DNA of 64,000 nt from Massilia sp. W12 (GTDB lineage Bacteria > Pseudomonadota > Gammaproteobacteria > Burkholderiales > Burkholderiaceae_D), in contig NZ_CP147776.1 in the NCBI RefSeq assembly GCF_037300705.1, positions 124,001-188,000 of the forward strand, read 5' to 3'. The translations under genes and the position numbers were made by a program. This document shows positions 26,496 through 35,987 of the stretch, piece by piece. The notes beneath the pieces were generated by a model. That model was not told where the DNA came from, made no database searches, and was given only the letters and a program-made list of their open reading frames with translations. How positions within the stretch are numbered: the first letter of the stretch is position 1; each line of letters begins with the position of its first letter.

Positions 26496-27824
26496 ATGTC
26501 CAGGAACAGCAAAATCGTTTGGTCTGAGGGGATGTTTTTACAACCCCAGCATTTTCAGCAGCATGACCGCTATTTGCAAAACAGCCTTGAAATCCGCACC
26601 GGCCAGTTGCGTCCCTATGCCTGGGGCTTTACCGAGCTGACGATTGACGAATCGCAACTCGGCCTGGGCAAATTGGCCTTGAGCACGGCGCGCGGCGTGA
26701 TGCCGGACGGCACGCCATTCAATATGCCGGCGGATGATGATTTGCCGCCGCCGATTGATCTGCCGCCGGAAGCGCGCGGCGCGCTGGTGGTGTTAGCGCT
26801 GCCGATCAGACGGCCTGGCGTGCCGGAGACCTGGAATGAAGATTCGCTCGACAATTTCGCGCGTTATCGCACCCAGGAAGTGGAAGTGCGCGACTCCAAC
26901 GGGCAGGATAATCACACCCATTTGCAAGTCGGCAAGCTGCGCTTCCGGCTGGCGCTGGAAACCGAAGTCAAAAACGCCTATTCCAGTCTGGGCGTGGCGC
27001 GCGTGGTGGAGCGTCAGGCGGATAACCGCATTCAGCTGGAGCTGGAATATTACCCGCCTTGCCTGGATTACCGCATCGTCAAGCGCCTGGCCGCCTTAAC
27101 CGATGAAATGCTGGGCATGCTCAAGCAGCGCGCCGACACCATCGCCGCGCGCTTGAACCAGCCCGGCATCACCGGCGCGGCGGAAATCGCCGACTTTTTG
27201 ATGCTGCAATTGATCAACCGTTTTGAACCGCTGTTTTTCCATCTGTGCAAATCCAGCGGTCAGCACCCGGAAACCCTGTATCAGGCGGCGGTGCAATTGG
27301 CGGGCGAAATGGCGACTTTCGGCGCGCAAAACAAGCGCTGCCGCACTTATCCCGAATATCAGCATGACAAGCTGGCGGCAGTGTTTGCGCCGGTGTTTGA
27401 AGATCTGCGCCGCTATCTCTCGATTGTGATGGATGCGCATGCGGTGCAAATCAAACTCGAAGAGCGCAACCACGGCATCCGCGTGGCGCAAGTGCCGGAC
27501 ACCGAGTTGCTCAAATCCGCCGCCTTTGTGCTGGCGGTCAGTTCGCAGCAGCCGGCGGAAACCGTGCGCACCTATTTCCCGCAGCACGTCAAAATCGGCC
27601 CGATTGAAAAAATCCGCGATCTGGTCAATCTGCAGTTGCCGGGCATTGGCTTGCGCGCGCTGGCGGTGGCGCCGCGCCAACTGCCTTTCCACGCCGGCTT
27701 TACGTATTTTGAATTGGATCGCGGCAGCGAGTTTTGGAAGATGCTGACCGCTGCCGGTTTCGCCATGCACGTCGCCGGCGATTTTCCGGGTTTGCAAATG
27801 GAATTCTGGGCGATCCGGCGCTAG
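26496..27824 (+). CDS. tssK: T6SS baseplate protein TssK
   Basis: A 442-residue protein beginning with the family hallmark IVWSEGMFLQPQHFQQHDRY. TssK trimers join the phage-like baseplate to the TssJLM membrane complex. The length matches the family (about 440-450). GAGG a few bases before the ATG fixes the start. It lies between tagH and tssL in one direction; no tssJ is present. The end, MEFWAIR, is also typical. Confidence 0.95.
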   Translation: MSRNSKIVWSEGMFLQPQHFQQHDRYLQNSLEIRTGQLRPYAWGFTELTIDESQLGLGKLALSTARGVMPDGTPFNMPADDDLPPPIDLPPEARGALVVLALPIRRPGVPETWNEDSLDNFARYRTQEVEVRDSNGQDNHTHLQVGKLRFRLALETEVKNAYSSLGVARVVERQADNRIQLELEYYPPCLDYRIVKRLAALTDEMLGMLKQRADTIAARLNQPGITGAAEIADFLMLQLINRFEPLFFHLCKSSGQHPETLYQAAVQLAGEMATFGAQNKRCRTYPEYQHDKLAAVFAPVFEDLRRYLSIVMDAHAVQIKLEERNHGIRVAQVPDTELLKSAAFVLAVSSQQPAETVRTYFPQHVKIGPIEKIRDLVNLQLPGIGLRALAVAPRQLPFHAGFTYFELDRGSEFWKMLTAAGFAMHVAGDFPGLQMEFWAIRR

Positions 27825-27977
27825 ACGTCTGCCGGGCTTGGGAGACGCGCCGCGAAATTCAGCCGGGCGCAAATAGATTTTGCCGGCTTTGCAGCAGCTT
27901 GTTCCAAGTCTGACAGGTTTTTTGGTGGATCGCAGTGTTAACAGATAAAGCGCATGCAGCGCACAAGGTAGAACAAA

Positions 27978-29297
27978 GTGAGTAATCAACATCCTTTCCC
28001 GGGCGGCAACCATGACCCCGAAGGCACGGTGATGATTCCATCGCCGGGCGGACGGCGTTCCGGCGCGCCCGCCGCCGCCGCATCCAATGCGCGCGGCCCC
28101 GCGCCTGACGCCGGCAATATCCGCCTGCACGGCATGGGTTTGAATCCCCTGCTCAAAGCCGCCAATCCTTTATTGGCCCTGGTGCTGCCGCTGCGCCATA
28201 TGCACGCCTATTCCAATCTGGATGAATTGCGCGCGCAATTGATCCAGGCCATGCGCAATTTTGAAGCCGAGGCGCGCGATCAGCGGGTTGACCCCGATTC
28301 CATCGCCGCCGCGCGCTATGCGCTGTGCACGTTTTTGGATGAGACGATTTCCTCCACCCCCTGGGGCGGCAATAATGTCTGGTCCAGCCGCAGCTTGCTG
28401 GTGGTGTTCCACAACGAGGCCTTCGGCGGTGAGAAATTCTTCCTCATCATGCAACGCCTGGCGCAAGATCCGAAAACCCATGTGAATGTGCTGGAGCTGA
28501 TGTACGTCTGTCTCTCGCTTGGCATGGAGGGGCGTTACCGCGTGATCGAAAATGGCCGCATGCAGCTCGAATCGCTGCGCGAGCGCTTGCAGCAAATGAT
28601 TCAGCAGCAGCGCGCGCCGCTGGAAAGCGATCTGTCGCCACGCTGGCGCGGGGTGATCACGCAAAGCAAAACCGGCTTGCGCGTGGTGCCGCTGTGGGTG
28701 ATTGCGGCAGTGGTGTTTGCGCTGGTCTTGATTACGCAGATGATCATGATTTTCATGCTCAACCGCAATTCCGATCCGGTGTTTACCGGCTTGAATAAGC
28801 TCAAACTTGACACCGTGGTGGCGCAGCCCGCGCCGCCGCCGCCGCCGGCCAAGCCGATTGTGCGCTTAGCCGGTTTCCTCGAAGATGAAATCGCCAAAAA
28901 AACCGTGGATGTGGATGAAAACGCGCAACGCTCGATTGTCACGATTCGCGGCGATGGTCTGTTCAAATCCGGCAGCGCGGAATTGATGCCGGAGTTTAAC
29001 GGTTTGATGCAGCGCATCGGCGACGCCCTGCGCACCGTGCCGGGCAAGGTCGTGGTGGTGGGACATACCGATGACCAGAAGCCGGGCGCGTTTGCGCGTT
29101 ATCCCTCGAATTACGATTTGTCCAAAGCGCGTGCGCAAACCGTGCTGGATAAATTGAAAGAGCGCAGCGGCGCGCCGGAGCGCTACAGCGTGGAAGCCAA
29201 GGGTGACGCCGAGCCTTTGGTGAAAAACGATACGCCGGCCGGGCGTGCGCGCAACCGGCGCGTGGACATCATCGTGCAAACTCCGGCGGGCAAATAA
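27978..29297 (+). CDS. tssL: T6SS protein TssL with C-terminal OmpA-like domain
   Basis: A 439-residue protein. A DotU/IcmH cytoplasmic domain (about 45-225: NPLLALVLPLRHM, ARYALCTFLDETI) precedes one membrane helix (about 235-258). The periplasmic OmpA-like peptidoglycan-binding domain (about 300-435) carries GHTDDQKPGAFARYPSNYDL and NRRVDIIV. It is thus the extended TssL that anchors the membrane complex to the wall itself. The start is GTG 27978 with AAGG upstream; there is no better ATG before the conserved domain. It is 153 bases from tssK and 31 from tssM. Confidence 0.93.
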   Translation: MSNQHPFPGGNHDPEGTVMIPSPGGRRSGAPAAAASNARGPAPDAGNIRLHGMGLNPLLKAANPLLALVLPLRHMHAYSNLDELRAQLIQAMRNFEAEARDQRVDPDSIAAARYALCTFLDETISSTPWGGNNVWSSRSLLVVFHNEAFGGEKFFLIMQRLAQDPKTHVNVLELMYVCLSLGMEGRYRVIENGRMQLESLRERLQQMIQQQRAPLESDLSPRWRGVITQSKTGLRVVPLWVIAAVVFALVLITQMIMIFMLNRNSDPVFTGLNKLKLDTVVAQPAPPPPPAKPIVRLAGFLEDEIAKKTVDVDENAQRSIVTIRGDGLFKSGSAELMPEFNGLMQRIGDALRTVPGKVVVVGHTDDQKPGAFARYPSNYDLSKARAQTVLDKLKERSGAPERYSVEAKGDAEPLVKNDTPAGRARNRRVDIIVQTPAGK

Positions 29298-29328
29298 GCC
29301 GCCCTCGCAACTGAGAAGCTGACGATCT

Positions 29329-32300
29329 ATGAAAAACTTTTTTGCCTGGTTTGTGAAGCCGCCTGTGCTGTCCTTTATCGGCGTGCTCTTACTTTCGCTT
29401 TTGATCTGGTTCGGCGGGCCGCAGCTCGGCTTTGGCGAATCGCATCCGATGGAATCGGAAACCGTGCGCTGGGTGATGATAGGCATCGCCTTTGCGTTGT
29501 GGGCCGGCTATTTCTTGTGGAAATGGCTGCAAGCCAAATTGGCGAATGCGCAATTAATGAAGAGCATCGCCGGCGAAGGCGAAGCCGCGCCGGCTCCCGG
29601 CGCGCAGGAATCCGCCGCCGAAGTGGCCCAGCTCAGCAAGCTGATGCAGGAAGCCATGGGCACGCTGAAAAAATCCGGCAAGGGTAAATTCGGCAGCCAA
29701 TACATGTACCAGCTGCCCTGGTATATGTTTGTCGGCGCGCCCGGCACCGGTAAAACCACGGCGCTGACGCAATCCGGTTTGAATTTCCCGCTGGCCGAGA
29801 GCATGGGCAAGCGCGCCATCGGCGGCGTTGGCGGCACCCGTAATTGCGATTGGTGGTTCACCGAGGAAGCCGTGCTGCTGGACACCGCAGGCCGCTACAC
29901 CACCCAGGATTCGTATGCGGAAGTGGATAAGGCCGGCTGGTTCGGCTTTTTGGATCTGCTCAAAAAACACCGCCGCCGCCGTCCCATCAATGGCGTGATT
30001 GTGGCGGTCAGCGCGGCGGAATTGCTGACCATGACCGAGCAGGAGCGCAAAACCCAGGCGCTGGCGATCCGCGAACGGATCAAGGAATTGCATGACCGCC
30101 TGGAAATCCGCTTCCCGATTTATGTGCTGGTCACCAAGTGCGACTTGCTGGCCGGCTTTATCGAGTTTTTCGACAATCTGGGACGCGATGAGCGTTCCCA
30201 GGTATGGGGTACAACCTTCCCGGTGATTGATCCGCAAAAAGTGGATGATCTGCTGCAAGCCTTCCCGCAGGAATTCCGCGCGCTGGAGCAGCAATTGCAA
30301 GCGCGCGTCTTGAGCCGGGTGCAGGCCGAGCGCGATGTGCAGCGCCGTGCGCTGATTTACAGCTTCCCGCAGCAATTCGCCGCTGTTGGCGAAAACCTGA
30401 ATCTGTTTTTGCATGAAGTGTTTCAATCCACCCGCTATGAAGAGCGGGCTTTGCTGCGCGGCGTGTATTTCTCCAGCGGCACCCAGGAAGGCAGCCCGAT
30501 TGACCGCGTGATGGGCGCGCTGGCCGGCGCTTTCGGCCTCGACCGTCAAGCCCTGCCGCCGGGTGTGAATCAGGGCCGTTCTTATTTCCTGACGCGCTTG
30601 CTGACCGATGTGATTTTCAAAGAAGCCGATCTGGTTGGCGCGAATCTGCGTTTTGAAAAACAGCGCAAGCAGATTTTCTGGGGTTCCTGCATCGCCTTGG
30701 GCCTGTTCCTGGTGGTCGCCATGGTCTCGCTCGGCGTCAGCTATAAGCGCAATCAAGACTATATCGCCCAGGTGCAAAAACAGGTCGATGATTTGAACGC
30801 CAAGATCAAACAAGTGCCGCAAAGCGTCGGCCCTTTGACCCTGTTGCCGGTGCTGGATGACGCGCGCAAAATTTCCGGCGGCTATACCGATCAGAAAAAC
30901 AAAGTCGAGACGCCATTGTTCTCGCGCTTTGGTTTGTCGCAGCGTCCCAAGCTGGGCGATGGCGCGATGTCCACTTATCAGCGCGTCTTGAAACAGGGCA
31001 TGTTGCCGCTGGTGCAAGCGCGTCTGGAAGAAGAGTTGCGCAAAGGCAGTGCGGCCAACCCGGATGAATTGTATGAAACCCTGCGCGTGTATTTGATGCT
31101 GGGCGATGGCAAGCATTTTGAAGCGGAGTCTATCGGGGCCTGGATTGCCTTTGACTGGGATCGCAGCTTGAATGGCGCGAATGAAAACCAGAAAGCCGCT
31201 TTGGAAGGCCATATCGGCGCCTTGCTGGAAAGCGTCAAAGACGATACCCCGATTTCACTCAATAAAGACTTGATCGAAGGCACCCGCCTGGTGCTGGCGA
31301 ATATGCCGCTGGACCAAAAAGTGTATAACCGCGTCAAGCGTGATCTGGGGGCGGCGCGCCTGCCGGAATTCTCGGCGCAAAACGCCGGCGGTTTGCAAGC
31401 GCCGCAAGTGTTTGCGCGCGCTTCCGGCCAGCCGTTGACGCGCGGCGTGCCGGGCGTGTTCACTCTGGCCGGTTATCAGAAATTTGACAGCCTGGCGAAT
31501 ACCGCCGTGGCGGATGTGGCGAAAGACTCCTGGGTTTTGGATAAGCAGGAAGATGTCGGCAGTCCGCAGAAAATCGAGCAGCTGAAAAAAGCCGTGGAAA
31601 AGCTGTATTACGATGAATACATCAAGCAATGGAATACCTTCCTGGCGGATGTGCGCATCAAGCCGTATTCCTCGCTGGACGAGGGCGCGCGCATTATGAC
31701 GATTCTGGCCGGCGGCGAATCGCCCTTGAAGAAATTCATCCAGGCCGCGGCCAAGGAAACCACGGTGGCCAATGCCGACACCGGCAAGGCGGTGGCGGAC
31801 GCCGCCGCCGGCATGTTCAAAGGCAAGATCGACGCCGCCAAAGAAAAGCTGAAAAGCGCGATTGGCGCCGACCCCACCGCCGCGCCGACCCCGACTGTGC
31901 AGCAACATCCTATCGACAAAGAATTTGAGCGCCTGCGCCTGATGGCCGGCTTGAATCCCGCCGCTGCTGCGGCTGCCGCTGGGGCCGGCGGCGCCCCGCC
32001 GCCAGGCGGGGGCGCCGCGCCGATTGACGGCACGATTGCGATGATGAAGGAATTGGCGCTGTATATGAGCCAGGCCAATCAAGCCAAATTGAGCGGCCAG
32101 CCGGCCCCGGCGGGCGACATCCTGACCCGCATTAAGATGGAAGGCGAGGGCAAGCCGGAACCCCTGGCCGGCATGCTGAAAAATGTTGATAACGCCACCT
32201 CCGGTTTGACCAAGGGCAGCGAGCGCGAGCGCATTAATTCGCTGTGGAGCGCGGGCGTGGCGCAATTCTGCCGCCAGGCGATTGCCGGACGTTATCCGAT

Positions 32301-32928
32301 GGTGCGTTCAGCCAGCCAGGAAGTGACGGCGGATGACTTTGGCCGCTTCTTTGCGCCGGGTGGTTTGATGGATGATTTCTTCCAGAAAAACCTGGCAGCG
32401 TATGTGAATCAGGGCGGCGCCACCTGGAGCTGGCGCCCGGTTGGCAATTCCGATCTGGGCATTCCGCCGCATGTGCTGGCGCAATTCCAGCGCGCCGCCA
32501 AGATCCGCGACGCCTTCTTCGGTCAGGGCGGCAAGCAGGCGTCCTGGCGCTTTGATTTGAATGTGCTGTCGGCTGATCCGGCCCTGCTCAAGCTGACTCT
32601 GGATATCGACGGCCAGCAATTGCAATACGCCGCCGGTACGCCAAGCCGCTCTGTGAATATTCAATTGCCGAGCGGCAAGGGAAATGGCGATGTGCGCTTC
32701 TTTGATGTCATGCCGGCTTTAAGCCGCGACATGCGCACCAGCGGAACCTGGGCCTGGATGCGCATGATGGATCAGGGACGTTTGGAGGCGAACGGCGGCA
32801 AAGAGCGCTTCAAACTCAGCTTTACTCTGGACGGCAAGCCGGTGGTGCTGGATGTGCGGGCATCGAGCGTGATCAATCCTTTTGAACGCAGCGTGCTGGA
32901 GCAATTCAGCTGCATGGATAAACTGTGA
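29329..32928 (+). CDS. tssM: T6SS membrane protein TssM (IcmF)
   Basis: A 1199-residue protein. Two N-terminal membrane helices (about 10-30 and 45-65) are followed by a cytoplasmic NTPase-like domain with an intact Walker A (GAPGTGKTT, residue ~138) and a third helix near 445-470. The large periplasmic region (about 480-1195) reaches the outer membrane via TssJ. IcmF-family length and order are normal. A Pro/Ala/Gly-rich insert near 870-905 interrupts the periplasmic part. The stop overlaps the tagF start by one base (TGATG). Confidence 0.95.
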   Translation: MKNFFAWFVKPPVLSFIGVLLLSLLIWFGGPQLGFGESHPMESETVRWVMIGIAFALWAGYFLWKWLQAKLANAQLMKSIAGEGEAAPAPGAQESAAEVAQLSKLMQEAMGTLKKSGKGKFGSQYMYQLPWYMFVGAPGTGKTTALTQSGLNFPLAESMGKRAIGGVGGTRNCDWWFTEEAVLLDTAGRYTTQDSYAEVDKAGWFGFLDLLKKHRRRRPINGVIVAVSAAELLTMTEQERKTQALAIRERIKELHDRLEIRFPIYVLVTKCDLLAGFIEFFDNLGRDERSQVWGTTFPVIDPQKVDDLLQAFPQEFRALEQQLQARVLSRVQAERDVQRRALIYSFPQQFAAVGENLNLFLHEVFQSTRYEERALLRGVYFSSGTQEGSPIDRVMGALAGAFGLDRQALPPGVNQGRSYFLTRLLTDVIFKEADLVGANLRFEKQRKQIFWGSCIALGLFLVVAMVSLGVSYKRNQDYIAQVQKQVDDLNAKIKQVPQSVGPLTLLPVLDDARKISGGYTDQKNKVETPLFSRFGLSQRPKLGDGAMSTYQRVLKQGMLPLVQARLEEELRKGSAANPDELYETLRVYLMLGDGKHFEAESIGAWIAFDWDRSLNGANENQKAALEGHIGALLESVKDDTPISLNKDLIEGTRLVLANMPLDQKVYNRVKRDLGAARLPEFSAQNAGGLQAPQVFARASGQPLTRGVPGVFTLAGYQKFDSLANTAVADVAKDSWVLDKQEDVGSPQKIEQLKKAVEKLYYDEYIKQWNTFLADVRIKPYSSLDEGARIMTILAGGESPLKKFIQAAAKETTVANADTGKAVADAAAGMFKGKIDAAKEKLKSAIGADPTAAPTPTVQQHPIDKEFERLRLMAGLNPAAAAAAAGAGGAPPPGGGAAPIDGTIAMMKELALYMSQANQAKLSGQPAPAGDILTRIKMEGEGKPEPLAGMLKNVDNATSGLTKGSERERINSLWSAGVAQFCRQAIAGRYPMVRSASQEVTADDFGRFFAPGGLMDDFFQKNLAAYVNQGGATWSWRPVGNSDLGIPPHVLAQFQRAAKIRDAFFGQGGKQASWRFDLNVLSADPALLKLTLDIDGQQLQYAAGTPSRSVNIQLPSGKGNGDVRFFDVMPALSRDMRTSGTWAWMRMMDQGRLEANGGKERFKLSFTLDGKPVVLDVRASSVINPFERSVLEQFSCMDKL

Positions 32929-33653
32929 TGGATAACGGATACGATAGCGCGCCGGGCTTTTACGGCAAAGTCACAACCCATGGCGATTTTGTCACGCGCC
33001 GCTTGCCGCGCGCTTTTATTGACGGCTGGGACGAATGGTTGCAAGCGGGTTTGCACTATGCGCGCCAGCGTTTGGGCGCGACCTGGCTGAATGCTTATCT
33101 CACCTCGCCGCTGTGGCGCTTTGCGATCAACGCCGGGGTGCTTGACCGCGCCGCCTGGAGCGGGGTGGTGATGCCCAGCGTTGACCGGGTCGGGCGGCAT
33201 TTTCCGCTGACAATTGCCTGTCCCGCTTTCGGGCAGCCGCGTTTGCTGGATTGGGTGCGTGAAGGCAATCCCTGGTTTGAGAATCTGGAGGATTTCGCGC
33301 TTTCCTCGCTGGCGGAAGGTTTTCAGCTGGAGAAAATGGAAGCGTCTTTGCAAGCCACGCCCGGCTTGACGCAGATGCTGGCGGCGCGCTTAGGCCCGCC
33401 GCGTCCGCCGGTTGGCAGCGCGACTTGCATGGCGTTTGGCAGCATGCAGCAACTGCTGCAAGCGCAAAACAATCTGGTGCAAGACTTGGCCAGCCAGGCC
33501 CTGCAAGGGGCCACGGTATGGTGGACGGAAGGCTCAGACCGCATCAAACCCTGTATGCTGATCAGTCGCGGCATGCCGACGCCGCAACAATGCTGCGCCA
33601 TGATGGATGGCAATTGGAGCGGCGGCGGCTGGGTGTATCAGGAATTGGGTTGA
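32928..33653 (+). CDS. tagF: T6SS regulatory protein TagF
   Basis: A 241-residue protein. The N-terminal PGFYGKVTTHGDFVTRRLP and WSGVVMPSVDRVGRHFPLTI are signatures of the TagF/ImpM domain, which represses T6SS assembly post-translationally in Pseudomonas. ATG 32928 overlaps the tssM stop; an in-frame GTG one codon earlier is possible. It is the last T6SS gene of the group. With TagH it suggests post-translational control even though kinase and phosphatase genes are absent here. Confidence 0.9.
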   Translation: MDNGYDSAPGFYGKVTTHGDFVTRRLPRAFIDGWDEWLQAGLHYARQRLGATWLNAYLTSPLWRFAINAGVLDRAAWSGVVMPSVDRVGRHFPLTIACPAFGQPRLLDWVREGNPWFENLEDFALSSLAEGFQLEKMEASLQATPGLTQMLAARLGPPRPPVGSATCMAFGSMQQLLQAQNNLVQDLASQALQGATVWWTEGSDRIKPCMLISRGMPTPQQCCAMMDGNWSGGGWVYQELG

Positions 33654-33687
33654 GCCGGCGCTGGCGGTTGTTCAAAGAGGAGCTTGC

Positions 33688-34206
33688 ATGACGATCATCC
33701 GGCCATTTCAAGCTTCAGACAGCTGCGGTGTGCGCGCGCTGATTTTGCCGATTCAGCGTGCTGAATTCGGCTTGCCGGTGACCTTGGAAGATCAGCCGGA
33801 TTTGCTCGATATTCCCGGCTGGTATCAACAGGGTGCGGGTAATTTCTGGGTCGCGCTGGATGGCAGTGAGGTGGTGGGCAGCATCGCCTTGCGCGATATC
33901 GGCGCCGGCCAGGCGGCCTTGCGCAAAATGTTTGTCGCCGCGCCCTGGCGCGGCGCCCAAGCCGGTGGCGTCAGTCTGGCGCAGCAACTCTTGCATACCC
34001 TGCTGGAGTGGGCGCGCATGCAGGGGCTGCGTGAAATTTATCTGGGCACGACTGCCCAATTTGCCGCCGCGCAGCGTTTTTACCTCAAACACGGCTTTGA
34101 GGCGATTGCAGCGGCCGACTTGCCGCAACGCTTCCCGCGTATGAGGGTGGATACCCTGTTTTTCCGTTACCGCTTTCAAGCTTCAGCGCAGGCGCCGCTG
34201 GAATGA
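33688..34206 (+). CDS. GNAT family N-acetyltransferase
   Basis: A 172-residue protein with the GNAT order: N-terminal beta strands (ITIRPF-like start), the acetyl-CoA-binding region MFVAAPWRGAQAGGVSLAQQLL and the C-terminal AQRFYLKHGFEAI. The substrate is not predictable. AGAGGAG before ATG 33688 fixes the start. It begins 34 bases after tagF and may be read through from the T6SS operon; I see no functional link. Confidence 0.85.
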   Translation: MTIIRPFQASDSCGVRALILPIQRAEFGLPVTLEDQPDLLDIPGWYQQGAGNFWVALDGSEVVGSIALRDIGAGQAALRKMFVAAPWRGAQAGGVSLAQQLLHTLLEWARMQGLREIYLGTTAQFAAAQRFYLKHGFEAIAAADLPQRFPRMRVDTLFFRYRFQASAQAPLE

Positions 34207-34215
34207 GGCGCCTGC

Positions 34216-34234
34216 GGCGGCGATGCGCGCCGCC
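34216..34234. terminator. Hairpin between convergent genes
   Basis: GGCGGCG / CGCCGCC with a five-base loop lies in the 33-base gap between the acetyltransferase and the convergent FG-GAP gene. There is no T-tract, so this is a weak call. Confidence 0.3.
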
Positions 34235-34239
34235 CTTGC

Positions 34240-34872
34240 TTACCAGTTGGTGGTGATTTGCATCGCTGCATTCGGATCGCGTGCGATGGTGATGCTGCGC
34301 AGCTTGCTCAGGTCGCCATGGAAAGCGATGCTGCGCTTCTGGCTGCGGTTTTTCGCATGCCCGCCGATGAAGTGTAATTGCCCCTGCTCCAGCACCAGCA
34401 AATCTTCCTGTGTATCGCCATCAAAATCGCCGCGCAAATAATCCTGTCCCTCTGTGTGCGGATGCAAGCCGAAGTGGCGTAAATCCGGCGCGCTGGCGGC
34501 GCTGATTTCCGCGCTGCCCTCGTTGCTGCGCGGATTGCGCACCACCACCTGAATCACAGCTGTGGTCACGCCATATTGGCCATAACAACTGAGCGGCAGC
34601 ACCGTGGTTTGCCGCAGATACTGGGTTTTGCTGCCGGAAGGGCCATGCGGAGTGCCGGAGGCATTGCAATAGAAAGCATACACACTGTTCCAATACAAGG
34701 TGGTGTTGCCGGGGTTTTGCAAATAGGGTGGATTGGCAGAGTACATCGTGATCACCGGCGGAATCGGCGGCGGCGCAGCCAGGCTTGGCGCTGCGCTTTC
34801 CTGCGCCGGCGCTTGCGCCAGGGCGCTGCAGGCGAGCGTGGTAAGAGTCAATGCGAGCAGGGTTTTTTTCAT
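34240..34872 (-). CDS. Secreted protein with an FG-GAP/VCBS-like calcium motif
   Basis: A 210-residue protein. The signal peptide MKKTLLALTLTTLACSALA is followed by a Pro/Ala-rich stretch. The C-terminal half holds RGDFDGDTQEDLLVLEQGQ, an integrin-type FG-GAP repeat with a DxDGDxxxD calcium loop. Only one full repeat is visible, so it is not a whole propeller. The start is set by the signal peptide and an AAGG site; the frame is open to 35178 without coding character. Function unknown. Confidence 0.72.
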   Translation of the reverse strand: MKKTLLALTLTTLACSALAQAPAQESAAPSLAAPPPIPPVITMYSANPPYLQNPGNTTLYWNSVYAFYCNASGTPHGPSGSKTQYLRQTTVLPLSCYGQYGVTTAVIQVVVRNPRSNEGSAEISAASAPDLRHFGLHPHTEGQDYLRGDFDGDTQEDLLVLEQGQLHFIGGHAKNRSQKRSIAFHGDLSKLRSITIARDPNAAMQITTNW

Positions 34873-35033
34873 CGGAATGCCTTTGTGAAATATTTGTTTG
34901 GGAGCATTACTATGGCATAAAAGCATTGTTAATTTGCGCTCTATTTCAAGAAAATGATGGCAGAATGGAATTTTTCTTGTGGCTTTCATGCATGATCCTG
35001 CTGTGTTCAGCTTGATTTGTTTTGTGTTTTTGC

Positions 35034-35133
35034 AACTATTCAGCCGCATACAGACCGCAAGCGCAGGCTGGCGTGAGCGCAGCGATAAGTCAGCGCCCGA
35101 CAGCAGGGGATCAAGCAAGGAATAGACGCGAGA
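35034..35133 (+). repeat. Dispersed intergenic repeat, copy B
   Basis: It matches 6992-7090 over about 100 bases: ACTATTCAGCCG, GTGAGCGCAGCGATAA, GACAGC and AAGGAAT in register. It lies in the 395-base gap 34873-35267, which otherwise holds AT-rich DNA (35140-35195, with a CTGACA and a TAAAAT) likely to be promoter for the next gene. Confidence 0.55.
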
Positions 35134-35267
35134 CACAAAAAATCTGACAGGCTCTTTTTTTAGATAAAATAAGGTCAATAATATAAAAAAGCCTTCCTGA
35201 GTCGCGCAGATTCAGCGTTTGGCGCTCTCCAGATGTTTTCCCTTCCTTCACTTTCAGGCATACCCCC

Positions 35268-35924
35268 ATGAAACAAAACATGATGTTCGCCTTATTGGCA
35301 TCCTGCTGCGCGTTTGGCGTCAGCAGCGCGCAAGCAGATACGATCAGCTTCAACTACAACTTTGATTTGACGCAACCGAGCTATCAGGAAGCGGATTTGA
35401 TTTCCTTTGACGGCGCCCGCATTGAAAGCCAGCGCGTGCAAGTGGGCGATGTGGTGGAAATGACCTACACCTTCAAGCCCGGCCAAGCGATCAATCTGCG
35501 CGCCGGCAATAGTGAACAGATTTTATGGCTTGGCGCAGAGCAGGATGCTTCGCGCAGCAAGCCGAACACCAGCAATTTCACGATTGCGAATCTGTCATTT
35601 GATTTGCTGGGATTGCGCGGCAACTTCCAGAGTCCGCCCGCCGGCGCCATCCATGCCAGCGGCTCTTCGCATATCGGCTCGTATTTTTCCGGCAATTTCA
35701 TCACGCCGGGACAGAGTGTAAGCTTCACCGGGCTGCGCGCCCGTTTTTCCGTGCAGGAGCTGCAAGACAATGCGCATTACTATAATGCGCCCTTCTTTTT
35801 ACTGGCCAGCCTGGGCGGCTCGGTGAGTGTGCAAGCGGTGCCGGAAGCGCACACTTACGCCATGTTGCTGGGCGGTTTTGCCGTCTTGGCTTTGCTGCGC
35901 CGCCGCTACCCCAAGCCAGCCTGA
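35268..35924 (+). CDS. PEP-CTERM sorting domain protein
   Basis: A 218-residue secreted protein. The signal peptide starts MKQNMMFALLASCCAFG, with cleavage near AQA. The beta-rich body is about 165 residues. The C-terminal tag is VPEAHTYAMLLGGFAVLAL followed by LRRRYP. It is the third PEP-CTERM protein of the window and not similar in body to the other two. A GC-rich terminator follows. Function unknown. Confidence 0.85.
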   Translation: MKQNMMFALLASCCAFGVSSAQADTISFNYNFDLTQPSYQEADLISFDGARIESQRVQVGDVVEMTYTFKPGQAINLRAGNSEQILWLGAEQDASRSKPNTSNFTIANLSFDLLGLRGNFQSPPAGAIHASGSSHIGSYFSGNFITPGQSVSFTGLRARFSVQELQDNAHYYNAPFFLLASLGGSVSVQAVPEAHTYAMLLGGFAVLALLRRRYPKPA

Positions 35925-35956
35925 AGCAGCGCCGCCGCATCATCGGCACATTGTTT

Positions 35957-35984
35957 GCAACAGGCCCCGGGCGGGGCCTGTTGC
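35957..35984. terminator. Terminator between convergent PEP-CTERM and putA genes
   Basis: GCAACAGGCCCC / GGGGCCTGTTGC is a perfect twelve-base stem with a four-base loop, four bases before the putA stop. T-tracts are poor on both strands; its position between convergent genes supports a shared terminator. Confidence 0.65.
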
Positions 35985-35987
35985 ATC

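Noticed and set aside
29554-31212. 552-codon minus-strand open frame antisense to tssM
   Set aside because: It is a by-product of GC-rich codon use; the sense strand encodes clear TssM motifs.
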